From NCBI GenBank assembly GCA_023422775.1, contig JAFAGM010000095.1:1-64000 (forward strand): a DNA stretch of 64,000 nucleotides, in the 5' to 3' direction. Within the stretch, counting starts at the first letter, position 1; the number at the start of each line of letters is the position of its first letter. This stretch comes from Pseudomonadota bacterium. GTDB lineage: Bacteria; Pseudomonadota; Alphaproteobacteria; Rhizobiales; Xanthobacteraceae. Under the pieces are notes generated by a model. That model searched no databases. It was not told where the DNA came from and was given only the letters and a program-made list of their open reading frames with translations. Positions 25,368 through 33,444 of this stretch are shown piece after piece. Made by a program: the position numbers and the translations under genes.

Positions 25368-26681
25368 TCATCTGGCGCGGCAGTCCGAAAGCCGTTGCAT
25401 CATGGTCCGATCGCCGCGGCTTGCGGCCGTCTCGATCAGTTTACAGGCTCCGGGCCGGTCCTGAAACTGGCTGTTTGCCGAGAGTTTCAGTTCGACCAGG
25501 GCTGCCATCGCGCCGGGTTCGTCGAGTTCCGCAGCCTGGACGGCATCGTAGAGCACGCGCTTGGGATAGCTGACCCGCACCTCGGGATTCTGCGCAAGCA
25601 GCCGCAATACCTGCTGGCGGGCGTCGAAATCATATCCGCTGCTGATGTCGATCAGGCGCACCGCCTCCTGGATGTCGCGGGGCACCCATTTGCCTTCGAG
25701 GGCGAGCCGTCCCAGCATGCCCTTGGCCATCCAGCTATCGGACGCCGCCTTCAGCAACGACACTGCGCGCTTGGGATCGGCCGGCCCGCCTTCGCCGGCG
25801 ATCAGCATTTCGGCGAGCGGGACGATGGCGCCGCCGGGATCGGGGCGGCGGGCTTCCTCGAGCAGTGTGCGTGCGCGCACCGGATCGTCCTTGCGGATGG
25901 CGATCGCCAGTTCGCGCCTGGCGCCGAAGACTTCGGCCTTTGACATCCCCTCGAGGATCTCCAGGCCGCGGGCGCGCTCGTCCGGCTTGTCCGACGTTGC
26001 CAACAGGCGCCCCAGCGTTACCAGCAAGCCTGCCTTGCTCGCGTCCCTTGCAGGATTGGCGACGGCACGTTCCGCCCAGTATCGCGCGGCGGCGGGATCG
26101 CGTTTCACGATGTCCCCGTCCTCGAGCCGCCGCACCAGAATCTGCGTCGCAAAGGGATGCCCGAGTTCGGCTGCCTTGCGCAGCGCTTCGGCGGCTTCGG
26201 TGCGGGTGACCAGCGGCACCTTGTCGAGGTCGCCGCGATCCCAGGACTTGTGATGCTCGTAGATTTGATAACAGGCCTCGGCATTGTCCTGCGCTGCGGC
26301 CTCGCGCAGCATGGCGATCGCCTCGTCCCTGCGTGCATAAGGCAGGTTGCGCGCGACCGCGACCTTCAATTCGATGTTGGCAGGGTCGGCCGCGAATGCC
26401 ATTCGGCAGCTTTCGGCGCGCAAATCCCAGCGCCGGCGCAGCGCTTCTTCACCGATATACTGCTTCGGATCTTCGAACAGCTTCTGGCAGAGTTCGGCTG
26501 CGTTTTCCGCCGTCAGCGCCGGTTCCGCCTCCATCGGTTTGGGCTCGGCGGCGGCTGACCAGGATGAAGGCAGCGGCAGCGCCGCCGCGGCAAGCGCTGC
26601 GAACAGAACGGCGGAGGTGACGATCGCGCGCATCTTGGGCGAGAGGCGATCATTTGCAGGAATTTTCGGGGGCGTAACCAT
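25368..26681 (-). CDS. Exported Sel1/TPR-like repeat protein
   Basis: A 437-residue protein. An N-terminal hydrophobic segment (about residues 18-45, ending SWSAAAEP) acts as signal peptide. The remainder is helical solenoid with Sel1-like units such as AIAMLREAAAQDNAEACYQI, AAEALRKAAELGHPFATQIL and RAVSLLKAASDSWMAKGMLG. It ends in a Cys-containing segment (PGACKLIETAASRG; RLSDCRAR). Such proteins are periplasmic scaffolds, often for polysaccharide or secretion machinery; here no neighbour shows which. The second Met (MRAIVTSAV, 26633) is an alternative start that places the signal at the very N-terminus. Confidence 0.8.
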   Translation of the reverse strand: MVTPPKIPANDRLSPKMRAIVTSAVLFAALAAAALPLPSSWSAAAEPKPMEAEPALTAENAAELCQKLFEDPKQYIGEEALRRRWDLRAESCRMAFAADPANIELKVAVARNLPYARRDEAIAMLREAAAQDNAEACYQIYEHHKSWDRGDLDKVPLVTRTEAAEALRKAAELGHPFATQILVRRLEDGDIVKRDPAAARYWAERAVANPARDASKAGLLVTLGRLLATSDKPDERARGLEILEGMSKAEVFGARRELAIAIRKDDPVRARTLLEEARRPDPGGAIVPLAEMLIAGEGGPADPKRAVSLLKAASDSWMAKGMLGRLALEGKWVPRDIQEAVRLIDISSGYDFDARQQVLRLLAQNPEVRVSYPKRVLYDAVQAAELDEPGAMAALVELKLSANSQFQDRPGACKLIETAASRGDRTMMQRLSDCRAR

Positions 26682-26932
26682 GACCGTGCCGGATGCGGCC
26701 AGGTGGCCGGCCTTGCTTCTCTGTCTTCGCGGCTCCCGGATTCGTTCAAATCAGAAGCAGGCGGCTTGCTTCACAGGCAATTCGTGACCGGAACTGCCGG
26801 ACAACCGGGCAGAGCGGGGCCTGCCGTTGTTCATGTGCAGCACTAACCCGAATGTGAAGGACAAGCGATTTCAGAGCTTTGCGCGACGCAATTTGCGTGT
26901 CACCATAATCTTCATTCGACGGGAGGGCAGCA

Positions 26933-27808
26933 ATGCGCTGGTATGTCTCGATCGGGGCCGTACTGATAGCGGGCGTACTCGCCGGCGGCGACGTTGCGGG
27001 TGTTGCCGCGCCGGGCCCGCAGAACCGGCCGGATAATCACCTGAGCGCTCAGCCGGGCCGTCAATTCGCCGACAAGGAAGCCAGTCCTACCGTCGACGTC
27101 GAACTCGTTCTCGCCGTCGATGTCTCCTACTCGATGGACATAGACGAACTGGCGCTGCAGCGTGAGGGCTACGCGCAGGCCATCGTCTCCAAGGAGTTCC
27201 TGCAGGCGCTGAAGAACGGCCCGAACGGCAGGATCCTGATAACCTATTTCGAGTGGGCGGCTTCCACCGACCAGAAAATCATCATTCCGTGGCGGCTGAT
27301 CGACGGCCCCGAAACGGCCGACGCGGTCGCCAACGAAATCACCAGGACGCCGGTCCGCCGGGCGTCGCGCACCTCGATCTCGGGCGCGATCAATTTCGCC
27401 ATGCAACTGTTCGACGAGAACCCGCAGCGGGGAATCCGGCGCGTGATCGATATTTCCGGTGATGGCCCGAACAACAACGGCGCCCCCGTCGTCGTCCTCC
27501 GCGATGCGGCGCTGGAGAAGGGCATCATCATCAACGGCCTGCCGATCATGGCGAAGGAGCCGTCCTACTCCACGATGGATATCGACAATCTCGATCTCTA
27601 CTACGAGGATTGCGTGATCGGCGGTCCCGGCTCGTTCGTGGTGACGATCAAGGAGCGCGACAAGTTCAAGGAGGCGATCCGCACCAAGCTGCTGCTCGAG
27701 GTCGCGGGCCGCACGCCGGAGCGCCCGGTGGTGCCGGCCGCCGGCCGCGAGCCGCGCGTCAATTGCATGGTCGGCGAAAAGATCTGGCAGGATCGCTGGG
27801 GGCGGTGA
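26933..27808 (+). CDS. DUF1194 (von Willebrand A-like) exported protein
   Basis: A 291-residue protein with a signal peptide (cut near GVAAPG). The vWA-like DUF1194 domain starts about residue 52: ELVLAVDVSYSMD contains the metal-site motif D-x-S-x-S, and later segments are TSISGAINFAMQLF, VIDISGDGPNNNG and YYEDCVIGGPGSFV. These domains bind Mg2+ and mediate protein contacts; the role of DUF1194 is not known. The ribosome-binding site is good (GGGAGGGCAGC before ATG 26933). Confidence 0.88.
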   Translation: MRWYVSIGAVLIAGVLAGGDVAGVAAPGPQNRPDNHLSAQPGRQFADKEASPTVDVELVLAVDVSYSMDIDELALQREGYAQAIVSKEFLQALKNGPNGRILITYFEWAASTDQKIIIPWRLIDGPETADAVANEITRTPVRRASRTSISGAINFAMQLFDENPQRGIRRVIDISGDGPNNNGAPVVVLRDAALEKGIIINGLPIMAKEPSYSTMDIDNLDLYYEDCVIGGPGSFVVTIKERDKFKEAIRTKLLLEVAGRTPERPVVPAAGREPRVNCMVGEKIWQDRWGR

Positions 27809-27818
27809 AGACAGCCGC

Positions 27819-29066
27819 CTATCTCCTGAACCGCGCCACCAACTCCACATGCGGGGTATGACGGAACTGGTCGACCGGCGTGACGCCTTCGATCCTATAG
27901 CCGCCGTCGATCAGGATCCTGGCGTCGCGCGCGAAGGTCGTGACGTTGCAGGAGACCGCGACCACCACGGGAATCCTGCTGGCCGCAAGCTGCGTCGCTT
28001 GCGCCTGCGCGCCCTGGCGCGGCGGGTCGAACACAACGGTATCGTAGTCGCGCAGTTCCTGCGGCATCAGCGGGCGGCGGAACAGGTCGCGCGCCTCGGC
28101 CTTGACCGGCTTCAGGCCGGAGGTCGAGGTCGCAGCCTTCTGCAGCGCTGCGACCGCGCCGGCGTCGCTGTCGAAGGCGGCAACCCGCGACTTCGCCGCC
28201 AGCCGCAACGCGAACGGCCCGACGCCGCAGAACAGATCGGCGATGGTTTTGCCGCGCTTGCAATGGGCGGATACCAACTCGGCGAGCCGCTCTTCGCCTT
28301 CCACCGTTGCCTGCAGGAACGATCCGGGCGGCAGCGTGACCTGCGCCGTGCCCATCAGGACAACCGGCGGCGTTCGCATCAGCACCAGTTCGCCGTGACG
28401 CGTCAGCCGCGCCAGCCGGTGCTGTTCGGCAACCCGCGACAGCTTCGTGATCATGGCCGTCGACAACGCCCCGGAGCCGCGCACGTCGACATCGAGCCCG
28501 CTATCGGTCGCGGTGACCTGGATGTCGAGCGGCTTTCCCATCGAGATCAGCGGCTCGGCGATGGCCCAGGCCGCCTCGATCGCGCCATCCAGATGCGGAT
28601 CCAGTATGGGACAGCGGTCGATCGGCACGATGTCGTGCGAATTGGCCGCGGCAAACCCGACCCTGAGAACGTCATGCGTTCCCATCCGCGCGTGCAGCGT
28701 GAGGCGGCGGCGGCCGAGGCCATGGGCGTCGACCAGAGGTGCTACCTCGCAGTCGATCCCGGTCTGCGCCAGCGTCGTGACCACGAGTTCGCGTTTCCAG
28801 GCGCGATAGGCCCCGGCGTCCCAGTGCTGGATCGCGCAGCCGCCACAGACGCCGAAGTGCGGGCAGAACGGCGCGATCCGCGCCGGGCTTGCGGCCTCGA
28901 CGCTGATCAGCCGGCGGCGGTCGGGATGGTGGCCGGGAACTGGCGCGACCTCGACCGTTTCGCCGCCGATCGTGTAGGGCACGTAGATCCTGGTCCCGCC
29001 CGCGATGGCGACGCCGTCGCCGTGATGGCCGACGTGATCGATGACGAGACGCTCGGTGTCAGCCAC
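27819..29066 (-). CDS. RlmD/RumA-type 23S rRNA uracil-5-methyltransferase
   Basis: A SAM-dependent RNA m5U methyltransferase of 415 residues. An N-terminal TRAM domain (about 1-60) is followed by the [4Fe-4S] cysteines in FCPHFGVCGGCAIQHW. SAM binding is shown by DLFCGVGPFALRLA and FDSDAGAVAAL, and the catalytic Cys lies in AVSCNVTTFARD. The end VTPVDQFRHTPHVELVARF is typical. Its start overlaps the end of tlyA by 8 bases, so the two RNA-modifying enzymes are translationally coupled. Confidence 0.92.
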   Translation of the reverse strand: MADTERLVIDHVGHHGDGVAIAGGTRIYVPYTIGGETVEVAPVPGHHPDRRRLISVEAASPARIAPFCPHFGVCGGCAIQHWDAGAYRAWKRELVVTTLAQTGIDCEVAPLVDAHGLGRRRLTLHARMGTHDVLRVGFAAANSHDIVPIDRCPILDPHLDGAIEAAWAIAEPLISMGKPLDIQVTATDSGLDVDVRGSGALSTAMITKLSRVAEQHRLARLTRHGELVLMRTPPVVLMGTAQVTLPPGSFLQATVEGEERLAELVSAHCKRGKTIADLFCGVGPFALRLAAKSRVAAFDSDAGAVAALQKAATSTSGLKPVKAEARDLFRRPLMPQELRDYDTVVFDPPRQGAQAQATQLAASRIPVVVAVSCNVTTFARDARILIDGGYRIEGVTPVDQFRHTPHVELVARFRR

Positions 29067-29814
29067 GGCGGGCGCCCATGAAGAATTCGATATTGCCGTC
29101 GCCGCCGGTGATCGACGACGGAAACACCTCGATCCCGGTGCAGCCGAGCGAGGCGGCGAAGCTCGATATGTCGTCGCAGATTTCCTGATGCACCATCGCG
29201 TTGCGGATGATGCCGTGCTTGGAATGCTTTCGCTCCGCCTCGAACTGCGGCTTGATCAGCGCGAGCAGATGCATGGGCGCAGCGGCCAGCGACAGCGCCA
29301 CCGGCAGCACGGCCTTCAATGAAATGAAGCTGACGTCGATGACGACGACATCGGGCCGCGCGGGCAGGCGCTTGCCCTCGAATCTGCGGATATCGGTTTC
29401 TTCCATCGACACGACCCTGGGATGGCCCTGCAGCGAGGGATGCAACTGGCCGTGTCCGACATCGATCGCGAAGACGAGGCTGGCGCCGTTCGCCAGCAGC
29501 ACCTCGGTGAAGCCGCCGGTGGATGCGCCGACATCGAGGCAGACGTGGCCCTCGATATCGATCGGGTATTGCTCCAGCGCGCCCGCGAGCTTGACGCCGC
29601 CGCGCGAGACCCAGGGGTGCGCGGGCTCGGCGGACAATTCGGCATCGATGGCGATGGTCTCCGAGGCCTTCAAGACCTGCTTGCCGGCGGCCGTCACGCC
29701 GCCGGCCTCGATCGCGGCACGGGCGCGGGCGCGGCTCTCGAACAGGCCGCGCTCGACCAGCAGCACGTCCGCGCGCTTGCGGGGGGAGGGGTTGTTTTCG
29801 CTCTTGTCAGCCAA
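29059..29814 (-). CDS. tlyA: TlyA family rRNA cytidine-2'-O-methyltransferase
   Basis: A 251-residue protein with an N-terminal S4 RNA-binding domain (RADVLLVERGLFESRARARAA...) and an FtsJ/RrmJ-like methyltransferase domain (VCLDVGASTGGFTEVLLANGA, then DVSFISLKAVLP). TlyA proteins methylate ribose 2'-OH of rRNA cytidines; older annotation calls them haemolysin A. It ends inside the first codons of the RlmD-like gene. In relatives it commonly follows dxs; here a deoxyribosyltransferase-like gene and a small gene lie between. Confidence 0.92.
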   Translation of the reverse strand: MADKSENNPSPRKRADVLLVERGLFESRARARAAIEAGGVTAAGKQVLKASETIAIDAELSAEPAHPWVSRGGVKLAGALEQYPIDIEGHVCLDVGASTGGFTEVLLANGASLVFAIDVGHGQLHPSLQGHPRVVSMEETDIRRFEGKRLPARPDVVVIDVSFISLKAVLPVALSLAAAPMHLLALIKPQFEAERKHSKHGIIRNAMVHQEICDDISSFAASLGCTGIEVFPSSITGGDGNIEFFMGARRG

Positions 29815-29839
29815 TGTCAGCTCGGTTTGCTGTCAGCTA

Positions 29840-29874
29840 GAGTTTCGGTTCTGATTGAATCAGAACCGAAACTC
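29840..29874. terminator. 17-bp perfect stem hairpin (repeat F head)
   Basis: GAGTTTCGGTTCTGATT and its exact reverse complement are separated by one base. It lies downstream of the deoxyribosyltransferase-like gene (minus strand) and before tlyA. There is no long U-tract on either strand, so it may work as a 3'-end stabiliser rather than a classical terminator. Confidence 0.5.
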
Positions 29875-29940
29875 CAGGTCGTTGTTTTGACACGTTTTCT
29901 TAACGCGAACCGGTGTCCACTTCGCTCGAAAACGCTATAG
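29840..29940. repeat. Dispersed repeat, family F, copy 3 (overlaps a coding end)
   Basis: Hairpin, then GTTGTTTTGACACGTTTTCT, TAACGCGAACCGGTGTCCAC and TTCGCTCGAAAACGCTATAG. Bases 29900-29940 are at the same time the last codons and stop of the deoxyribosyltransferase-like gene. Confidence 0.85.
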
Positions 29941-30496
29941 AAATGCCGGCGGCGCGATCCGCCGCCAGCGCGACGCAGGCCTCGAACGAGGTGAGATCGT
30001 GCCAGACATCCGCCGGCCGCTGCCGCGGCGTCACCAATCTAGCACCATGCAGATCGAGCGTGTGGATCATCATGAGGTTATCGGGCAGGCCGAAATCCTC
30101 CACCGCGAGTCCATCGCCGTCAATCAGGCGGCCGCTTTCGGCCTCGGTGACCGCAAACGATCGCGCGACCCGCTCGGCATAGATGGCGGGATCGTTGCTG
30201 TAGGCGAAACAGAGCTTGCCGCGGCCGGCCATGTAGCCGAGTTCATAGACGGTGCCGGCGTCGGCACTGGGGCCGCGAAACGGTGTAAGGTTGGCGATGA
30301 TCGCGTCGGCCGTATCCATCATGGCCTCGTTGCCCTTGAAGATCGCAAGCGAGGCGTCGTCGTCGGCGAGATCGACTGAATTATCCAGCGGATAAAGTCC
30401 GATCAGCCCATGACGTGTGCAGATCGCAGCCTTGCGGCGCCCGATCTCGATGGCATCCGTCAGGAACACGTCGGGGCCTGCCAGATAGATCTTCAT
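29900..30496 (-). CDS. Nucleoside 2-deoxyribosyltransferase-like protein
   Basis: A 198-residue protein. The N-terminus MKIYLAGPDVFLTDA and the segment MMDTADAIIANLTPFRGPSADAGTVYELGYM match the nucleoside 2-deoxyribosyltransferase fold; the Asp of the ADA segment and the Glu of YELGYM correspond to substrate-binding and nucleophile positions. It may salvage or clean nucleosides/nucleotides. The last 12 residues (AFSSEVDTGSR and the residue before) and the stop are encoded by a family F repeat, so the natural C-terminus has been replaced or extended. Confidence 0.88.
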   Translation of the reverse strand: MKIYLAGPDVFLTDAIEIGRRKAAICTRHGLIGLYPLDNSVDLADDDASLAIFKGNEAMMDTADAIIANLTPFRGPSADAGTVYELGYMAGRGKLCFAYSNDPAIYAERVARSFAVTEAESGRLIDGDGLAVEDFGLPDNLMMIHTLDLHGARLVTPRQRPADVWHDLTSFEACVALAADRAAGISIAFSSEVDTGSR

Positions 30497-30760
30497 GGGT
30501 TCCCGTCCGCATTTTGGGTCAAGACGGTGTTGTAATCATGTTGACACGCTCGGACCATCGCAAGGGTGCGCGACGTTCCTCGAATGCCACGAACCAGGCC
30601 GCGATTTCGGGTTTTTCCTGATGGCCGTGGCTTCCGGAGTGCCGTTCAGTCGAGAAGGTTCGAGATAGCGAGCGCCGGGAGCAAGCGGGAGACGACAAGC
30701 CGCCGTCCGTGACTGCAGGGCGGCGGCGCCGTCCCGGTGTTTTCGCCAGAAGAGGTCGGC

Positions 30761-31000
30761 ATGTTCAAAGGTATCCTGGTTCTATTCGCTATCGGAGGTT
30801 CGGTGGTGACGATCAGCGCCGCCGAGGCAGCCTCGCGCACGCGCTCGGCCTATTGCATGCAAGGTGCGACGTCTCCGGGCTTGAGCAACTGTACCTTCAC
30901 CAGCATGGCGCAATGCCGGGCCACGGCATCCGCCAGGCGCATGACCTGCATTGCCAACCCATTCTACAAAGGTCGCCGGAGCGGCGGCGCACGGCGGTAG
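30761..31000 (+). CDS. DUF3551 small exported protein
   Basis: A 79-residue protein with a signal peptide (MFKGILVLFAIGG...AEAAS). The short mature part has three to four Cys (YCMQG; NCTF; QCRATA; TCIANPF), the pattern of DUF3551 proteins, which are abundant in Bradyrhizobium and of unknown function. Disulfide bonding in the periplasm is likely. Ribosome-binding site AGAAGAGG lies before ATG 30761. It converges on dxs. Confidence 0.8.
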   Translation: MFKGILVLFAIGGSVVTISAAEAASRTRSAYCMQGATSPGLSNCTFTSMAQCRATASARRMTCIANPFYKGRRSGGARR

Positions 31001-31169
31001 CAGCCCAACCCGGTGATGCGATCGCCGGATAGGCTGCCCGCCGTATCGTTGCCGTGCTCCTTGCGGCAAAAGAGAGCGAGCAGGAAAGAGCCCGGATTCA
31101 GCGGACAACCCGCAGCATGCCAGGCAGGGGCTCGGTTCCGACCGGGTCGGAACCGAAGGGGGCTGTGGC

Positions 31170-33095
31170 TCAGGCGAGCTTGACCGACTCGGTCTTGTAG
31201 TCCTTGCCGAGCGCATCGAACACCTTGGCGACGATACCCTTGGAGTCGAGGCCAGCGCGGGCATACATCGCGTTCGGCGTATCGTGGTCGAGGAACTCGT
31301 CGGGCAGGATCATGGAGCGCATGCGCAGGCCGCCGTCGAGCATGCCGTGGTCGGACAGCGTCTGCATCACGTGCGAGCCGAAGCCGCCGATCGAACCTTC
31401 CTCGATGGTGAGCAGAACCTCGTGGTCGCGCGCCAGCTTCAGCAGAAGGTCGACGTCGAGCGGCTTCATGAAGCGGGCATCCGCAATCGTGGTCGAGAGA
31501 CCATGGGCTGCGAGTTCGTCCGCGGCCTTTTCGCACTCTGCCAGTCGCGTGCCGAAGGAGAACAGCGCGACCTTATTGCCCTGGCGGATGACGCGGCCCT
31601 TGCCGATCTCGAGCGGAACGCCGACCTCGGGCATTTCGACGCCGCGGCCTTCGCCGCGCGGATAGCGCACTGCGCTCGGGCGGTCGTTGATGGCAACTTG
31701 CGTCGCGACCATATGCACCAGTTCGGCCTCGTCTGACGCCGCCATGATCACGAAGTTCGGCAGGCAGCCGAGATAGGCGTTGTCGAACGACCCGGCGTGG
31801 GTGGCGCCGTCGGCGCCGACCAGCCCGGCGCGGTCGATCGCAAAACGCACCGGCAGGCTCTGGATCGCGACGTCATGGACAACCTGGTCGTAGCCGCGCT
31901 GCAGGAAGGTCGAGTAGATCGCGCAGAACGGCTTGTAGCCTTCGGTGGCGAGGCCGGCCGCAAACGTCACCGCGTGCTGCTCGGCGATGCCGACGTCAAA
32001 GGTGCGTTTCGGGAACGCCTTGTTGAAGATGTCGACGCCGGTGCCGGACGGCATCGCCGCGGTGATGGCGACGATCTTGTCGTCCTTCTCGGCTTCCTTG
32101 ACCAGGCTCTGGCCGAACACGTTCTGGTAGGCCGGGGCGTTCGGCTTGGCTTTCGCCTGTGCGCCGGTGGCGACGTCGAACTTGACCACGGCGTGATACT
32201 TGTCCGCGGAAGCTTCCGCCGGGCCGTAGCCCTTGCCCTTCTGCGTCACGACGTGGACCAGGATCGGGCCGGTCTCCATGTCGCGGACGTTCTTCAGAAC
32301 CGGCAGCAGATGGTCGAGATTGTGGCCGTCGATCGGGCCGACATAATAGAAGCCGAGTTCCTCGAACAGCGTGCCGCCGTCCATCATGAAGCCGCGGGAG
32401 TATTCCTCGACGCGGTTGGCGCGGTTGGCGAGCACCTTCGGCAGATGCTTGTTGATCTGCTTGGCGGCGTCGCGAAGCGTGCGGTAGGTCTTGCCGGAGT
32501 AGAGCCGCGACAGATAGGCCGACATCGCGCCGACCGGCGGGGCGATCGACATGTCGTTGTCGTTGAGGATGACGATCAGGCGCGAGTTCATCGCTCCGGC
32601 ATTGTTCATCGCTTCATAGGCCATGCCGGCGGACATCGAGCCGTCACCGATCACGGCGATGATGTTGTTCTTGCCGCCGGAGAGGTCGCGCGCCACCGCC
32701 ATGCCGAGGCCGGCCGAAATCGAGGTCGAGGAGTGCGCGGCGCCGAACGGGTCGTAATCGCTCTCGCTGCGCTTGGTGAAGCCGGAGAGGCCGCCGCCGG
32801 TGCGCAGCGTGCGGATATGGTCGCGGCGTCCGGTCAGGATCTTGTGCGGGTAGGCCTGATGGCCGACGTCCCAGACCAGGCGGTCGCGCGGCGTGTCGAA
32901 GATGTAATGGATCGCGGTGGTCAGTTCGACCACGCCCAGACCGGCGCCGAAGTGGCCGCCGGTCACTGACACGGCGTCGATGGTTTCCTGACGAAGTTCA
33001 TCTGCGACCTGCCGCACCTGCTCGATCTTGAGCTTGCGAAGATCGTCGGGCGTACGAATCGTATCGAGGAGCGGCGTTTTGCTAAATGTGGTCAC
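31170..33095 (-). CDS. dxs: 1-deoxy-D-xylulose-5-phosphate synthase
   Basis: A thiamine-diphosphate enzyme that condenses pyruvate and glyceraldehyde 3-phosphate, the first and controlling step of the MEP isoprenoid pathway. It also feeds thiamine and pyridoxal synthesis. With 641 residues it is complete. Seen are WDVGHQAYPHKILTGRR, GHSST-type AAHSSTSISAGLGMA, the ThDP motif GDGSMSAGMAYEAMNNAG and the central GIAEQHAVTFAAGLA. Start: GTG 33095 (VTTFSKTPLLD) fits homologous N-termini and has GGAA upstream; ATG 33116 is 7 codons earlier and possible. Confidence 0.95.
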   Translation of the reverse strand: MTTFSKTPLLDTIRTPDDLRKLKIEQVRQVADELRQETIDAVSVTGGHFGAGLGVVELTTAIHYIFDTPRDRLVWDVGHQAYPHKILTGRRDHIRTLRTGGGLSGFTKRSESDYDPFGAAHSSTSISAGLGMAVARDLSGGKNNIIAVIGDGSMSAGMAYEAMNNAGAMNSRLIVILNDNDMSIAPPVGAMSAYLSRLYSGKTYRTLRDAAKQINKHLPKVLANRANRVEEYSRGFMMDGGTLFEELGFYYVGPIDGHNLDHLLPVLKNVRDMETGPILVHVVTQKGKGYGPAEASADKYHAVVKFDVATGAQAKAKPNAPAYQNVFGQSLVKEAEKDDKIVAITAAMPSGTGVDIFNKAFPKRTFDVGIAEQHAVTFAAGLATEGYKPFCAIYSTFLQRGYDQVVHDVAIQSLPVRFAIDRAGLVGADGATHAGSFDNAYLGCLPNFVIMAASDEAELVHMVATQVAINDRPSAVRYPRGEGRGVEMPEVGVPLEIGKGRVIRQGNKVALFSFGTRLAECEKAADELAAHGLSTTIADARFMKPLDVDLLLKLARDHEVLLTIEEGSIGGFGSHVMQTLSDHGMLDGGLRMRSMILPDEFLDHDTPNAMYARAGLDSKGIVAKVFDALGKDYKTESVKLA

Positions 33096-33444
33096 AGCGA
33101 TATTCCAATTTTGCATGTCGGGGCGAATAAACCCGACGCGAGATGGGGTACGCGTCAACCGCGTGGTGAAAATCCAGATGCCGGGTGCCACCTCGGCCGG
33201 CCGGTATCCGATTTGAAGCCTAGATGCACTCCGGACAGAACCACGTGATATGCATCACGTTGGTCGCTTCTAACCCTTCCCGGTCGTTTTCCTTAGCTAT
33301 TTGAAGTGCTTGCTGCCGTCGAATGGCGCGGCAGGTGCGCTCCTCAGCCCTTAGAACCGTTAAGCTTTACACCAAAGCGGGCACCAAAGCCAACCCGGTG
33401 CGAGCCACGAGTTCCGGGCCGAAATCGCCAGAATATCCCGATTC
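33096..33444. other. Gene-free stretch upstream of dxs
   Basis: These 349 bases hold the dxs promoter region and the tail region of the next gene upstream. A CRP/FNR-like dyad lies at 33243-33260. No protein-like frame is seen. Confidence 0.5.
33243..33260. promoter_or_regulatory. CRP/FNR-like dyad upstream of dxs
   Basis: ACGTGAT-ATGC-ATCACGT is a perfect 7-bp inverted repeat with a 4-base spacer. Its core GTGA-N6-TCAC equals the half-sites recognised by CRP/FNR-family regulators. It lies about 150 bases upstream of the dxs start. No binding evidence exists. Confidence 0.35.
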
